This document shows positions 36,561-46,099 of a stretch of 64,000 bases of DNA, piece after piece. Where the stretch lies: contig NC_039361.1 in NCBI RefSeq assembly GCF_003573695.1, forward strand, positions 93,297,592 to 93,361,591, read 5' to 3'. Positions within the stretch are counted from its first letter, which is position 1, and each line of letters starts with the position of its first letter. The notes below the pieces were generated by a model. That model had not been told where the DNA came from. It saw nothing but the letters and a program-made list of their open reading frames with translations, and did no database searches. A program made the translations under genes and the position numbers. The DNA is from Papaver somniferum. Its lineage: Eukaryota > Streptophyta > Magnoliopsida > Ranunculales > Papaveraceae.

Positions 36561-37440
36561 CCTCACGGAAAGAAAAAGATTGCAGTCAGTTTGATAATGA
36601 TCGAGTGACATTGCTTCTTCGGTCCGAACCAAGAAATCCCTTAGATATGATGCAAAATGGATCTTGTTCTTTTGTTGATCAGAGATTTCTATATGAAAAA
36701 AAACGAGTCGGAGTTTGAAGAAGGAGACCTCGACCCGCAACAGATAGAGGAGGATTTGTTCAATCACATAGTTTGGGCTCCTAGAATATGGCGCCCTTAT
36801 GGAAATCTATTTGATTATATCGAAAGGTCCAATGAATTGGGATTTCCCTATTGGGCCAGGTTATTTCGGGGCAAGCGTATCATTTATCATAAAGAGGATG
36901 ATCTTCAAGAGAATGATTCGGTGTTCTTGCAGAGTGGAACCATGCAGTACCAGACATGAGATAGATCCTCAAAGAACAAGGTTTTTTTTCGAATAAGCCA
37001 ATACATTTGGGACCCTGCAGATCCATTATTTTTCCTATTCAAAGATCAACCCTTTGTCTCTGTGTTTTCACGTCAAGAATTCTTTGCATATCAAGAGATA
37101 TCAAAAGGGCTTCTTACTTCCCAAACAAAGCCTCCTACATCTATATATAAACGCTGGTTCATCAGGAATACGCAAGAAAAACACTTCGAATTGTTGATTC
37201 ATCGCCAGAGATGGCTTAGAACCAATAGTTTATTCTCTAGTGGATCTCTACGTTCTAATACTCCATCCGAGAGTTATCAGTATTTATCAAATCTGTTCCT
37301 ATCTAATGGAACGTTATTGGATCAAATGACAAAGAAATTGTTGAGAAAGAAGTGGCTTTTCCCGAATGAAATGAAACATTTGATTCATGTAAGAGGAGAA
37401 AGATTTCCCATTCCTTAACCGGAAAGATATGTGGCCATGA
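36561..37440 (+). pseudogene. ycf2: ycf2 3' end (piece D)
   Basis: Reads Ycf2 from [14 protein letters not shown] through [75 protein letters not shown] and [12 protein letters not shown] to the native C-terminus RKDMWP with TGA at 37438-37440. Frames change several times (for example near 36700, 36957 and 37418). Its first 130 bp repeat the last 130 bp of the inverted piece at 45485-46099, sharing the same substitutions. The following sequence is the normal downstream neighbour ycf15. Confidence 0.93.
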
Positions 37441-37482
37441 AAGAGGGATTAAGTGGAACAAAATTGATCGGGTGGTAGAGTC

Positions 37483-38039
37483 GTGGAAAGACTCGTTTCT
37501 TCCATATTTTTGACCTTAACTGCATGGAACAATATGTTACTGCTGAAAGATAGAAGAATTGAAATCTTAGATCAAAACACTATGTATGAATGGTATGAAC
37601 TGCCTAAACAAGAATTGTTGAACGACGAACAACCAGAGCCTATTACTCACTACATCAAAAAAATTCCATTAATTAAACATGTAAATCCATTGGAAAATAA
37701 AAAATACGCATGTCCGATGAAATGGTTCTTGCTATCTGCTCCAATAATGAATCATTTCATTGGTTTAACTGAATAACTAACTAAAATAGATAGACCTTTC
37801 TCTTCGTCACAAGTTGATGGATCTTCTGAATTGAAAGATCTTTTATATGGCTAATACACATTCCAGTTGACCGAGCCTAATTCTAATTGTTTTGTTCCGA
37901 AGCAAAGATATCCACGGGGCCGGTTCGTCCTATTCAGATATTCACGCGACCAAGAGGTACTGGATTTTCTTGCCCTGAAAGGGGAAGGAAGGCTGGAATG
38001 CCAACAGATGTCCATTATAGAATTCACCTGACCTGATAG
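37483..38039 (+). pseudogene. ycf15: ycf15 pseudogene with an intervening sequence
   Basis: Starts at 37483 with GTG in place of the usual ATG and reads [25 protein letters not shown] and [10 protein letters not shown]. It is then interrupted by about 290 bp (roughly 37634-37927) ending a spurious frame with TAA at 37774. The 3' part resumes near 37928 (attcagatattcac... through aaggctggaatgccaacag) and ends at about 38039. Interrupted ycf15 copies exist in many plastid genomes, so the interruption may predate transfer. The function of ycf15 is doubtful even in plastids. Confidence 0.8.
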
Positions 38040-38437
38040 TACCCATTTTGGGAACGTCCAGTGCCAAAATAACTGAATGGGTAAGTCGCCAATCCCTAAA
38101 ACGGACTATGTAATGTACTTTATCTGCTGGGTTACGGGCGGGCATTTTCTCAGAGGTTTCTATTGTATCAATTTACCCCTGTGTGATTCTTTTTTAAGAA
38201 TATACTCGGGGGGTGGTGCAGAGCGGACGATTTCAAAGTGGACTCCCCATTCATTAATAGAGAATATCTCCAAAATTTAGTGATCCACTGCCGAACTTAT
38301 TCCAATTCCAACAGCTCGGACTTGGATCGTAGGGATCGCCGGACTACTTCATATCAATAGATACTCGGTCTATCAATATCGTTTCGGTCCGAGATCTCTA
38401 ATCGAATTGCTCATTGAATGAGCATTCTCAATATTAT
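38040..38437. other. Plastid ycf15-trnL intergenic region (NUPT)
   Basis: Non-coding inverted-repeat spacer in native order. Short ORFs such as 38077-38280 are not genes. Confidence 0.75.
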
Positions 38438-38517
38438 TCCTTGAAGAGGACTCGAACCTCCACGCTCTTCAGCACAAGATTTTGAGTCTCGCGTGTCTAC
38501 CATTTCACCATCAAAGC
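38438..38517 (-). tRNA. trnL-CAA: trnL-CAA, plastid-derived tRNA-Leu
   Basis: The minus strand shows the near-complete gene: 5' part ttgatggtgaaatggtagac (D-arm), anticodon CAA (plus-strand ttg at 38482-38484) within gactcaaaatct, a long variable arm, and the T-arm ggttcgagtcctc. Relative to my recall of the plastid gene it has a CG-to-TG change in the variable region and a first-stem change (gctttga for gccttga). The ends of the acceptor stem no longer pair perfectly. In plastids it decodes UUG; activity in the nucleus is unlikely but both internal Pol III-like boxes remain. Confidence 0.9.
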
Positions 38518-39078
38518 ATCTTGAAAGTGAATCGTATTCCATGAATATGATATCTATCTAGTGTGATGTATGGGAATATATGACAAGGGTGGAGTGTTGG
38601 AGTATTTCTATCGATTGGTCATGTCATATAGGCCCGAGTCGGACATCCAATTGCTTCGATTTAAATTATCCGGGGGATACCTTAGATATATCAAAAAGAT
38701 GTACAATCAAACCTACTTCTCGATTCAATAGAAGCCCAAAGAAGTCAATATGGTACCCAAATAACGAGAAATATGTAAAAAGCAGGTCTGATTACGCCTA
38801 TTCCTAATCCTAAATGGAATGTAACGACACAGGGATCCATATGTAAACATAGTATCTATTTACATACCCTCGAATGCCCCCTTCTCATAATGAGAATGTA
38901 CATAACCCTATTCCGGTCTGGTCCGGTATGGAATGAACTTATAATCATGGAATCAACTCCATCATCAGATTATAAGTTCATAACCCCAGCCCATTCCCAT
39001 TTTGCGCGGAAGAAGTCTACTAATTCTTTGATTCCAGTTAGTAAGAGGGATCTTGAACTAAGAAATAGACCCTAGAAG
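38518..39078. other. Plastid trnL-ndhB intergenic region (NUPT)
   Basis: Non-coding plastid spacer in native order. The ORFs at 38580-38807 and 38890-39075 have no recognisable product. Confidence 0.75.
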
Positions 39079-39238
39079 CTAAAAAAGGGTATCCTGAGCA
39101 ATTGCAATAATTGGGTTCATTGATATTCCTGGTATAGTAGATGCTATCACACATACAATCATACTGAATTCGATGAAATTGTTTGATCTTAAAGGAGATC
39201 TTCTATAATTTCTCACGCGAGGGGTTATTTCTTGGAAG
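39079..39238 (-). pseudogene. ndhB: ndhB 3' end fragment
   Basis: The minus strand reads [18 protein letters not shown], then [16 protein letters not shown] and [11 protein letters not shown], ending at TAG (39081-39079). This is the C-terminus of the plastid NADH dehydrogenase-like subunit B, encoded by exon 2. Only about 52 codons remain; the 5' side is lost at the junction with filler at 39239-39290. Confidence 0.88.
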
Positions 39239-39290
39239 CAACATAAAATAATAGTTTAGCAGAAATTTTTCCAAGGGCTAAATCAAATAT
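39239..39290. other. Filler between ndhB and rpl2 fragments
   Basis: About 50 bp joining two plastid pieces that are not neighbours in plastid genomes. It matches neither gene as I know them. Confidence 0.5.
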
Positions 39291-40568
39291 TCATTTACCC
39301 AAACTTTTCTGGTTCAACCCAACATTACCCACTTGCCCGACTGTTGCTGAGCAGTTTTTGGATATCAAACGGACCTCCCCAGACGGTAATTTTAGTGTGG
39401 TCGATTTACCTTCTTTTGCAATCAGTTTCGCTACAACACCTTCTGCTCTAGCTAATTGTCCACCCTTTCCAAGTGTGATTTTTATGTTATGTATGGCAGT
39501 TCCTAAGGGCATATCGGTTGAAGTAGATTCTTCTTTTTGATCAATCAAAACCCCTTCCCAAACTGTACAAGCTTCTTCCAAAGCATACGGCTTTCTGGAT
39601 GTATATAATGATATCTAGATAGATGGATCTTATATGAATCGTATGATGAAGTACCACATGAGTGGATATATAGGAATCCAAATCTGCCGAATCACTCATG
39701 TTATGATCTTCAACATCCTAGGTCTCCCCGTTCCATCATCTGGCTTATGTTCTTCATGTAGCATCAGACCGAATGACTCTATGAAATTATGTCGATACTT
39801 CCACATATTACGGGTAACGTAGGAGACATCTCTATTTTTCCCCAGGGGTAGAATTACCACTGCTTAGCTTTCAATTCGCCTCTGACCATCAAATGAAATG
39901 TGAATAACCCGCCCTCCTCTCTTTGAAACAAGGGGCGCTTCCGGTTCTGTCGGTGCTTGAAAAAAAATTTCTTCTCCATATTACCATATCTCTAGAGTCA
40001 ATAATTTTATATGAGGAACTACTGAACTCAATCACTTGCTGCCGTTACTCTTCAGTTTTCTGTTGAGGTCTATCCATAGAGGTACTCAAATTGGATCAGT
40101 GATTGATTTCTAGGTTTCGTCGTAAACCTAATTGGTTACTTCCAATTACGTAAATCAATGGTTCAAACCGCACTCAAAGGTAGGGCATTTCCCATTGAGA
40201 TAGGAACTTCTGTACCAGAAACAATGGTATCTCCAATTATAGCCCCTCTGGGATGTAAAATATATCTCTTCTCACCATCCCCGTAGTGTATGAGACAAAT
40301 GTATGCATTTCGGTTGGGGTCGTATTATATGGTTACGATTCTACCAGATATGTCTTTTTTCATTTCGTCGAAAATCTATTTTACGGTATAGACGCTTATG
40401 ACCTCCCCCTCTATGCCTTGCGGTAATGATGCCTCTGGCATTATGACCTTTACCACAATGACGCTGCTGTCCAGAGATCAAATTATTTCGTGAATTGGAT
40501 TTCACTTGACTGTCTATGGCCCCATTGCGTGTGCTCGGAGTAGAAGTTTTGTACAAATGTATCGACGT
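39291..40568 (-). pseudogene. rpl2: rpl2 pseudogene, plastid ribosomal protein L2, with its group II intron
   Basis: Exon 1 runs from 40568 to 40174 on the minus strand and begins with ACG ([15 protein letters not shown]). Plastid rpl2 often starts with ACG and is edited to AUG in RNA. The intron is 40173-39516, starting GTGCGG as group II introns do. Exon 2 (39515-39291) reads [20 protein letters not shown], then [19 protein letters not shown], and ends at NQKSLG, losing the C-terminal half of L2. In exon 1 an extra A near 40345 shifts the frame and a GAA has become TAA soon after. The 97-aa frame at 39581-39291 starts inside the intron. Confidence 0.93.
39516..40173 (-). other. rpl2 group II intron (NUPT copy)
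   Basis: 658 bp, lies between exon 1 ending at the LPL codons and exon 2 starting GATATGCCC; 5' boundary GTGCGG on the minus strand. Retention shows that DNA, not spliced RNA, was transferred. No maturase ORF inside. Confidence 0.8.
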
Positions 40569-40572
40569 GTTA

Positions 40573-40866
40573 TTAAGTATTTTTTTTTAAAGTTCTTTTC
40601 TTTCTAAGAGGTGGAATAGAATAACCCGGTTGAAACGTAATGATCATACATTTGTAATGCATTGTATGTCCCATAGGTCCCATTCTTCTAGCCTTTCCCG
40701 GGAGTCGATGACTATTCATAGCTATTACCTTGACACCAAAGAAGAGTTCGACCCAATACTTTATTTCTGTCCTAGTTGATCCTGATTCGACATTAGAAGT
40801 ATATTGATTGTTTACCAGTAACCGAATACTTTTGTCTGTAAATACTGCATATTTGATTCCATCCAT
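40573..40866 (-). CDS. rpl23: rpl23, plastid ribosomal protein L23 (open frame retained in NUPT)
   Basis: Complete minus-strand frame from ATG 40866 ([17 protein letters not shown]) to a stop at 40573, 97 codons against the usual 93. The family landmarks [36 protein letters not shown] and [13 protein letters not shown] are all present. Four extra residues at the C-terminus (LKKNT) follow the usual end, so the native stop has been lost. L23 sits at the exit tunnel of the plastid ribosome. This is the only protein gene of the NUPT still open over its full length, but without a nuclear promoter or transit peptide it is unlikely to serve the plastid. It lies 5 bp from rpl2 in native order. Confidence 0.9.
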   Translation of the reverse strand: MDGIKYAVFTDKSIRLLVNNQYTSNVESGSTRTEIKYWVELFFGVKVIAMNSHRLPGKARRMGPMGHTMHYKCMIITFQPGYSIPPLRKKRTLKKNT

Positions 40867-41031
40867 AAATCCATTTTTTTCCCTATGAGTTCCAGTATTG
40901 ATAAGAATTCTAGTTCTTACTGTTCATATGTTATGGTATCAATATATCATACCAATTCGTTATGTATGGATGATGAGATTCCATTGATACAGAGCCAATT
41001 CCAATAGACTTATTGAACGTTCCCATTGGCG

Positions 41032-41105
41032 TGCATCCAGCAGGAATTGAACCTACAAATTTGCCAATTATGAGTTGGGTGCTTTAACCATTCAGCCATG
41101 GATGC
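41032..41105 (-). tRNA. trnI-CAU: trnI-CAU, plastid-derived tRNA-Ile
   Basis: A 74-nt minus-strand gene beginning GCATCCATGGCTGAATGG, with CAU anticodon in aactcataattgg and T-arm aggttcaattcct. The acceptor stem ends GGATGCA. Compared with my recall of the plastid gene, GCGCCC has become GCACCC and GGCGAATTCG has become GGCAAATTTG: three changes, all at CpG positions. In plastids the CAU anticodon is modified to lysidine to read AUA. It lies between rpl23 and ycf2 as in plastid inverted repeats. Confidence 0.93.
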
Positions 41106-41188
41106 TTAACAGGGATCATCGTACATCGTGAATAACCAAATTCCAATTAAAATGACATCTTTAGGAGGAATCAATGAACCAGGAATCA

Positions 41189-44100
41189 ATGAAACGACAT
41201 CGATTCAAATCCTGGATCTTCGAATTGAGAGAGATCAAGAATTCTCACTATTTCTTAGATTCATGGACCAAATTCGATTCAGTGGGATCTTTCACTCACT
41301 TTTTTCCCACCAAGAACGTTATATGAAACTCTTTGACCCCCGAATTTGGAGTATTCTCCTTTCACGCGATTCACAGGGTTCAACAAGCAATCGATATTTC
41401 ACGATCAAAGATATAGTACTGCTTGTAGTAGCGGTCTTATATATCGTATTAACAATCGAAATATGGTCGAAAGAAAAAAATCTCTATTTGATGGGGCTTC
41501 TTCCTATACCTATGAATTCCATTGGACCCAGAAATGATACATCGGAAGAATCTTTTTGGTCTTCCAATATTAATAGGTTGATTGTTTCCCTCCTCTATCT
41601 TCCAAAAGGGAAAAAGATCTCTGAGAGTTGTTTCATGGATCCGAAAGAGAGTACTTGGTTTCTCCCAATAAGGAAAAAGTGTATAATGCCTGACTCTAAC
41701 TGGAGTTCGCGGTGGTGGAGGAACCGGATCGGAAAAAGGTGGAATTCTAGTTGTAAGATATCTAAGGAAACCGTAGCTGGAATTGAGATCTCATTTACAG
41801 AGAAAGATATCAAATATCTGGAGTTTCTTTTTGTATCCTATACGGATGATTCGATCCGCAAGGACCATGATTGGGAATTGTTTGATCGTCTTTCTCTGAG
41901 AAAGAAGCGAAACATAATCAACTTGAATTCGGGACAGTTATTCGAAATCTTAGTGAAACACTGGATTTGTTATCTCATGTCTGCTTTTCGTGAAAAAAGA
42001 CCAATTGAAGTGGAGGGTTTCTTCAAACAACAAGGAGCTGAGTCAACTATTCAATCAAATGAGATTGAACATGTTTCCCATCTCTTCTCGAGAAACAAGT
42101 GAGGTATTTATTTGCAAAATTGTGCTCAATTTCATATGTGGCAATTCCGCCAAGATATCTTCATTAGTTGCGGAAAGAATCTGCACGAGTCGGATTTTTT
42201 GAGGAACGTATCGAGAGAGAGTTGGATTTGGTTAGACAATGTGTGGTTGGTAAGCAAGGATCGGTTTTTTAGCAAGGTATAAAATGTATCGTCAAATATT
42301 CAATATGATTCCACAAGATCTATTTTCGTTCAAGTAACGAATTCTAGCCAATTGAAGGGATCTTCTGATCAATCCAGAGACCCTTTCGATTCGATTATTA
42401 ATGAGTATTCGGAATATCACACATTGATCAATCAAAGAGAGATTCAACAACAAAAAGAAAGATCGATTCTTTGGGATCCTTCCTTTCTTCAAACGGAACG
42501 AACAGAGAGAAAATCAAACCGATTCCAGAAATGCCTTTTTGGATATTCCTCAATGTCCCGGCTATTCACGGAACGTGAGAAGCAGATGAATAATCATCTG
42601 CTTCCGGAAGAAATCGAAGCAATTCTTGGGAATTCTACAAAATCAATTCGTTCCTATTTCTCTGACAGATGGTCAAAACTTCATCTGGGTTCGAATCCTA
42701 CTGAGAGGTCCACTAGAGATCATAAATTGTTGAAGAAAGAACAAGATGTTTCTTTTGTCCCTTCCAGACAATCGAAAAATAAAGAAATGGTTGATATATT
42801 CAATATAATTACGTATTTACAAAATACCGTCTCAATTCATCCTATTTCATCAGATCCGGGATGTGGTATGGTTCCGAAGGATGAACCGGATATGGACAGT
42901 TCCAATAATTTTTCATTCTTGAACCAAAATCCATTTTTTTATTTATTTCATCTATTCCATGACCGAAACAGGGGGGGGTACACGTTACACCGCGATTTTG
43001 AATCAGAAGAGAGATTTCAAGAAATGGAAGATCTATTCACTCTATCAATAACCGAGCCAGATCTGGTGTATCATAAGGGATTTTCATTTTCTATTGATTC
43101 CTATGGGTTGGATAAAAAAATTTATTGAATGAGGTATTCAACTCCATGGATGAATCGAAAAAGAAATCTTTCTTGGTTATACCTCCTATTTTTGATGAAG
43201 AGAATGAATCTTTTTATCGAAGGATCAGAAAAAAAAAATCGGTCCGGATCTCCTGCGGGAATGACTTGGAAGATCCAAAACCAAAAAGAGTGGTATTTGC
43301 TAGCAACAATATAATGGAGGCAGTCAATCAATATAGATTGATCTGAAATCTGAATAAAATCCAATATATCACCTATGGATACATAAGAAATGTATCGAAT
43401 CGGTTCTTTTATGGAATTCAAAGGGATCAAATAGGAAATGATACGCTGAATCATAGAACTATAATGAAATATACGATCAACCAACATTTATCGAATTTGA
43501 AAAAGAGTCAGAAGAAATGGTTCGATCCTCTTATTTCTCGAACCGAGAGATTCATGAATCGGGATCCTAATGCATATTGATACAAATGGCCCAACGGGAG
43601 CAAGAATTTTCAGGAACATTTGGAACATTTCGTTTCTGAGCAGAGGAGCCGTTTTCAAGTAGCGTTCGGTCGATTACGGATTAATCAATATTCGATTGAT
43701 TGGTCCGAGGTTATCGACAAACAAGATTTGTCCAAGTCACTTCTCTTTTTGTCCAAGTCACTTCTCTTTTTGTCCAAGTCACTTCTCTTTTTGTCTAAGT
43801 CACTTCCTTTTTTCTTTGTGAGTATCGGGAATATCCCCATTCATAGGTCCGAGATCCACATCTATGAATTGAAAAGGCCGAATGATCAACTCTGCAATCA
43901 GTTGTTAGAATCAATAGGTGTTCAAATCGTTCATTTGAATAAATTGAAACCCTTCTTATTGGATAATCGTGATACTTCCCAAAAATATAAATTCTTGATC
44001 AATGGAGGAACAATATCACCGTTTTTATTCAATAAGATACCAAAGTGGATGATTGACTCATTTCGTACTAGAAATATTGCAGGAAAGGCTTTGATAACAC

Positions 44101-45480
44101 GGATTCCTATTTCTCAATGATATCCCACGATCGAGACAATTGGCTGAATCCCGTGAAACCATTTCATAAGTTCATTGATCTCTTCTTTTTATAAAGCAAA
44201 TCGACTTCGATTCTTGAATAATCCACATCACTTCTGGTTCGATTGCAACAAAAGATTCCATTTTTATGTGGAGAAGTCCCGTATCAATAATTATGATCTT
44301 ACGTATGAACAATTCCTCAATATCTTGTTCATTCACAACAACATTTTTTCTTTGTGCGTCGGTCCAAAAAAACATGTTTTTTTGGAGAGAGGTACTATTT
44401 CATCAATCGAGTCACAGGTGTCTAACATATTCATACCTAACGATTTTCCACAAAGTGGTGACGAAAGGTATAACTTGTACAAATCTTTCCATTTTCAAAT
44501 TCGATTCGATCCATTCGTTCGTAGAGCTATTTACTCGATCCCAGACATTTCTGGAACACCTCTAACAGAGGGACAAATAGTCAATTTTGAAAGAACTTAT
44601 TGTCAACCTCTTTCAGATATGAATCTCTCTGATTCAAAAGGGAATAACTTGCATCATTATCTCAATTTCAATTCAAACATGGGTTTGATTCAGACTCCAT
44701 GTTCTGGTTCGGATAAATATTTACCATCCGAAAAGAGGAAAAAACGGTTGTCTAAAGAAATGCGTTGAGAAATGGCATATGTACAGAACTCTTCAACGAG
44801 ATAGTGCTTTTTCAAATCTCTCAAAATGGAATCTGTTACAAACATATATGCCATGGTTCCTTACTTCGGCAGGGTGCAAATATCTATATTTCACCCTTTT
44901 AGATACTTTTTCAGACCTATTTCCGGTACTAAGTAGCAGTCAAAAATTTGTATCTTTTTTCATGATATTATGCATGGATCAGTACATCATGGCCAATTCC
45001 TCAAAAAAAATTGTGGGCGATTCTTCCACAATGGAATCCGATAAGTGAGATTTCGAGTAAGTGTTTACATAATCTTCTTCTGTCCGAAGAAATGATTCAT
45101 CGAAATAATGAGTCACCCGTTCCATTGATATGGATACATCTGAGATCACCAAATGCATGGGAGTTCCTCTATTCAATCCCTTTGCTTCTTCTTGTTGCTG
45201 GATATCTCGTTCGTACACATCTTCTCTTTGTTTCCCAGGCCTCTAGTGTTATAGACAGAGTTCGAAAAGATCAAATCTTTGATGATTCCATCATACATGA
45301 TTGAGTTGCGAAAACTTCTGGATAGGTTTCCTACATCTGAACTGAACTCTTTCTGGTTAAAGAATCTCTTTCTAGTTGCTATGGAACAATTAGGAGATTC
45401 TCTAGAAGAGATACGGGGTTCTGCTTCTGGTGGCGACATGCTATTGGGTGGTGGTCCCACTTATGGGGTCAAATCAATAC
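41189..45480 (+). pseudogene. ycf2: ycf2 5' two-thirds (piece A), heavily frameshifted
   Basis: Begins at the likely native ATG 41189 ([16 protein letters not shown]) and carries Ycf2 homology for 4.3 kb to [12 protein letters not shown] at 45480. Long readable stretches are 41300-42102 ([18 protein letters not shown]), 42352-43128 ([20 protein letters not shown]), 43620-44120, 44175-44768 ([30 protein letters not shown]) and 45279-45485. They are separated by at least eight frameshifts or stops. Near 43729-43811 a 21-bp unit (tgtccaagtcacttctcttt plus t) is tandemly repeated, giving repeated SLLFLSK. The end at 45480 is the breakpoint with an inverted ycf2 piece. Confidence 0.94.
43729..43811 (+). 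repeat. 21-bp in-frame tandem repeat inside ycf2
   Basis: Three to four copies of a 21-bp unit starting tgtccaagtcac encode SLLFLSK repeats. Plastid ycf2 also has a related degenerate repeat here, so the expansion may be native. Confidence 0.85.
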
Positions 45481-45492
45481 GTTAGTATTGAT
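45473..45492. repeat. 8-bp inverted repeat at the ycf2 inversion junction
   Basis: atcaatac (45473-45480) and gtattgat (45485-45492) form a perfect inverted repeat with a 4-nt loop (gtta), exactly where plus-strand ycf2 switches to minus-strand ycf2. Confidence 0.85.
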
Positions 45493-46099
45493 CAACAAAA
45501 GAACAAGATCCATTTTGCATCATATCTAAGGGATTTCTTGGTTCGGACCGAAGAAGCAATGTCACTCGATCATTATCAAACTGACTGCAATCTTTTTCTG
45601 TCCGTGAGGATCCCACCAGAGCGCCTTCTACTTCTAATAGGCCATGAACTAGATCAGAATCATTCTCAACGAATCCATAAGAAGTGATCCAATTTTTTTC
45701 ATCGGGTTCGGGTAGAGACCAAAGATCTTGAGCGACCGATCCGGCAGAACAACTCAAAAGATAAAGAAGTATCGTTAATTTCTTCATGCTCGTTCCAAGA
45801 TCGAAGTACCATTTGTACAAAAAAGAATCCCCTTCCTTACATGATTTATTCTTCATATAGATAGATATAGGATCTATGGGGCAATTACTTAGAAGTATAT
45901 TTTGTGTCACAACCCTTCCTATCTGATAGAAAAGGATCCCATGATCCTGAACCGATCTTACCTGGGATCGCAAATCCCAAGTTTGTCTATGAAGAGCGGA
46001 TCTAATTGTATTAGTGTTTAGAATGGATCTCTTCTGTATAATACTAATGGATAGGGCCTCATTGGTAAGTTCTACAAGATCTCGTGCATTGGAGCCCAT
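45485..46099 (-). pseudogene. ycf2: ycf2 inverted fragment (piece C)
   Basis: The minus strand from 46099 reads [19 protein letters not shown], then [77 protein letters not shown] and ends at [12 protein letters not shown]. It is open over the full 205 codons, unlike the other ycf2 pieces. At 46100 it meets LINE-2; at 45484 it meets the end of piece A in opposite orientation. In ycf2 it belongs directly after the piece at 2452-3597, with about 20 bp missing between them, and its last 130 bp are repeated at the start of 36561-37440. Confidence 0.93.
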
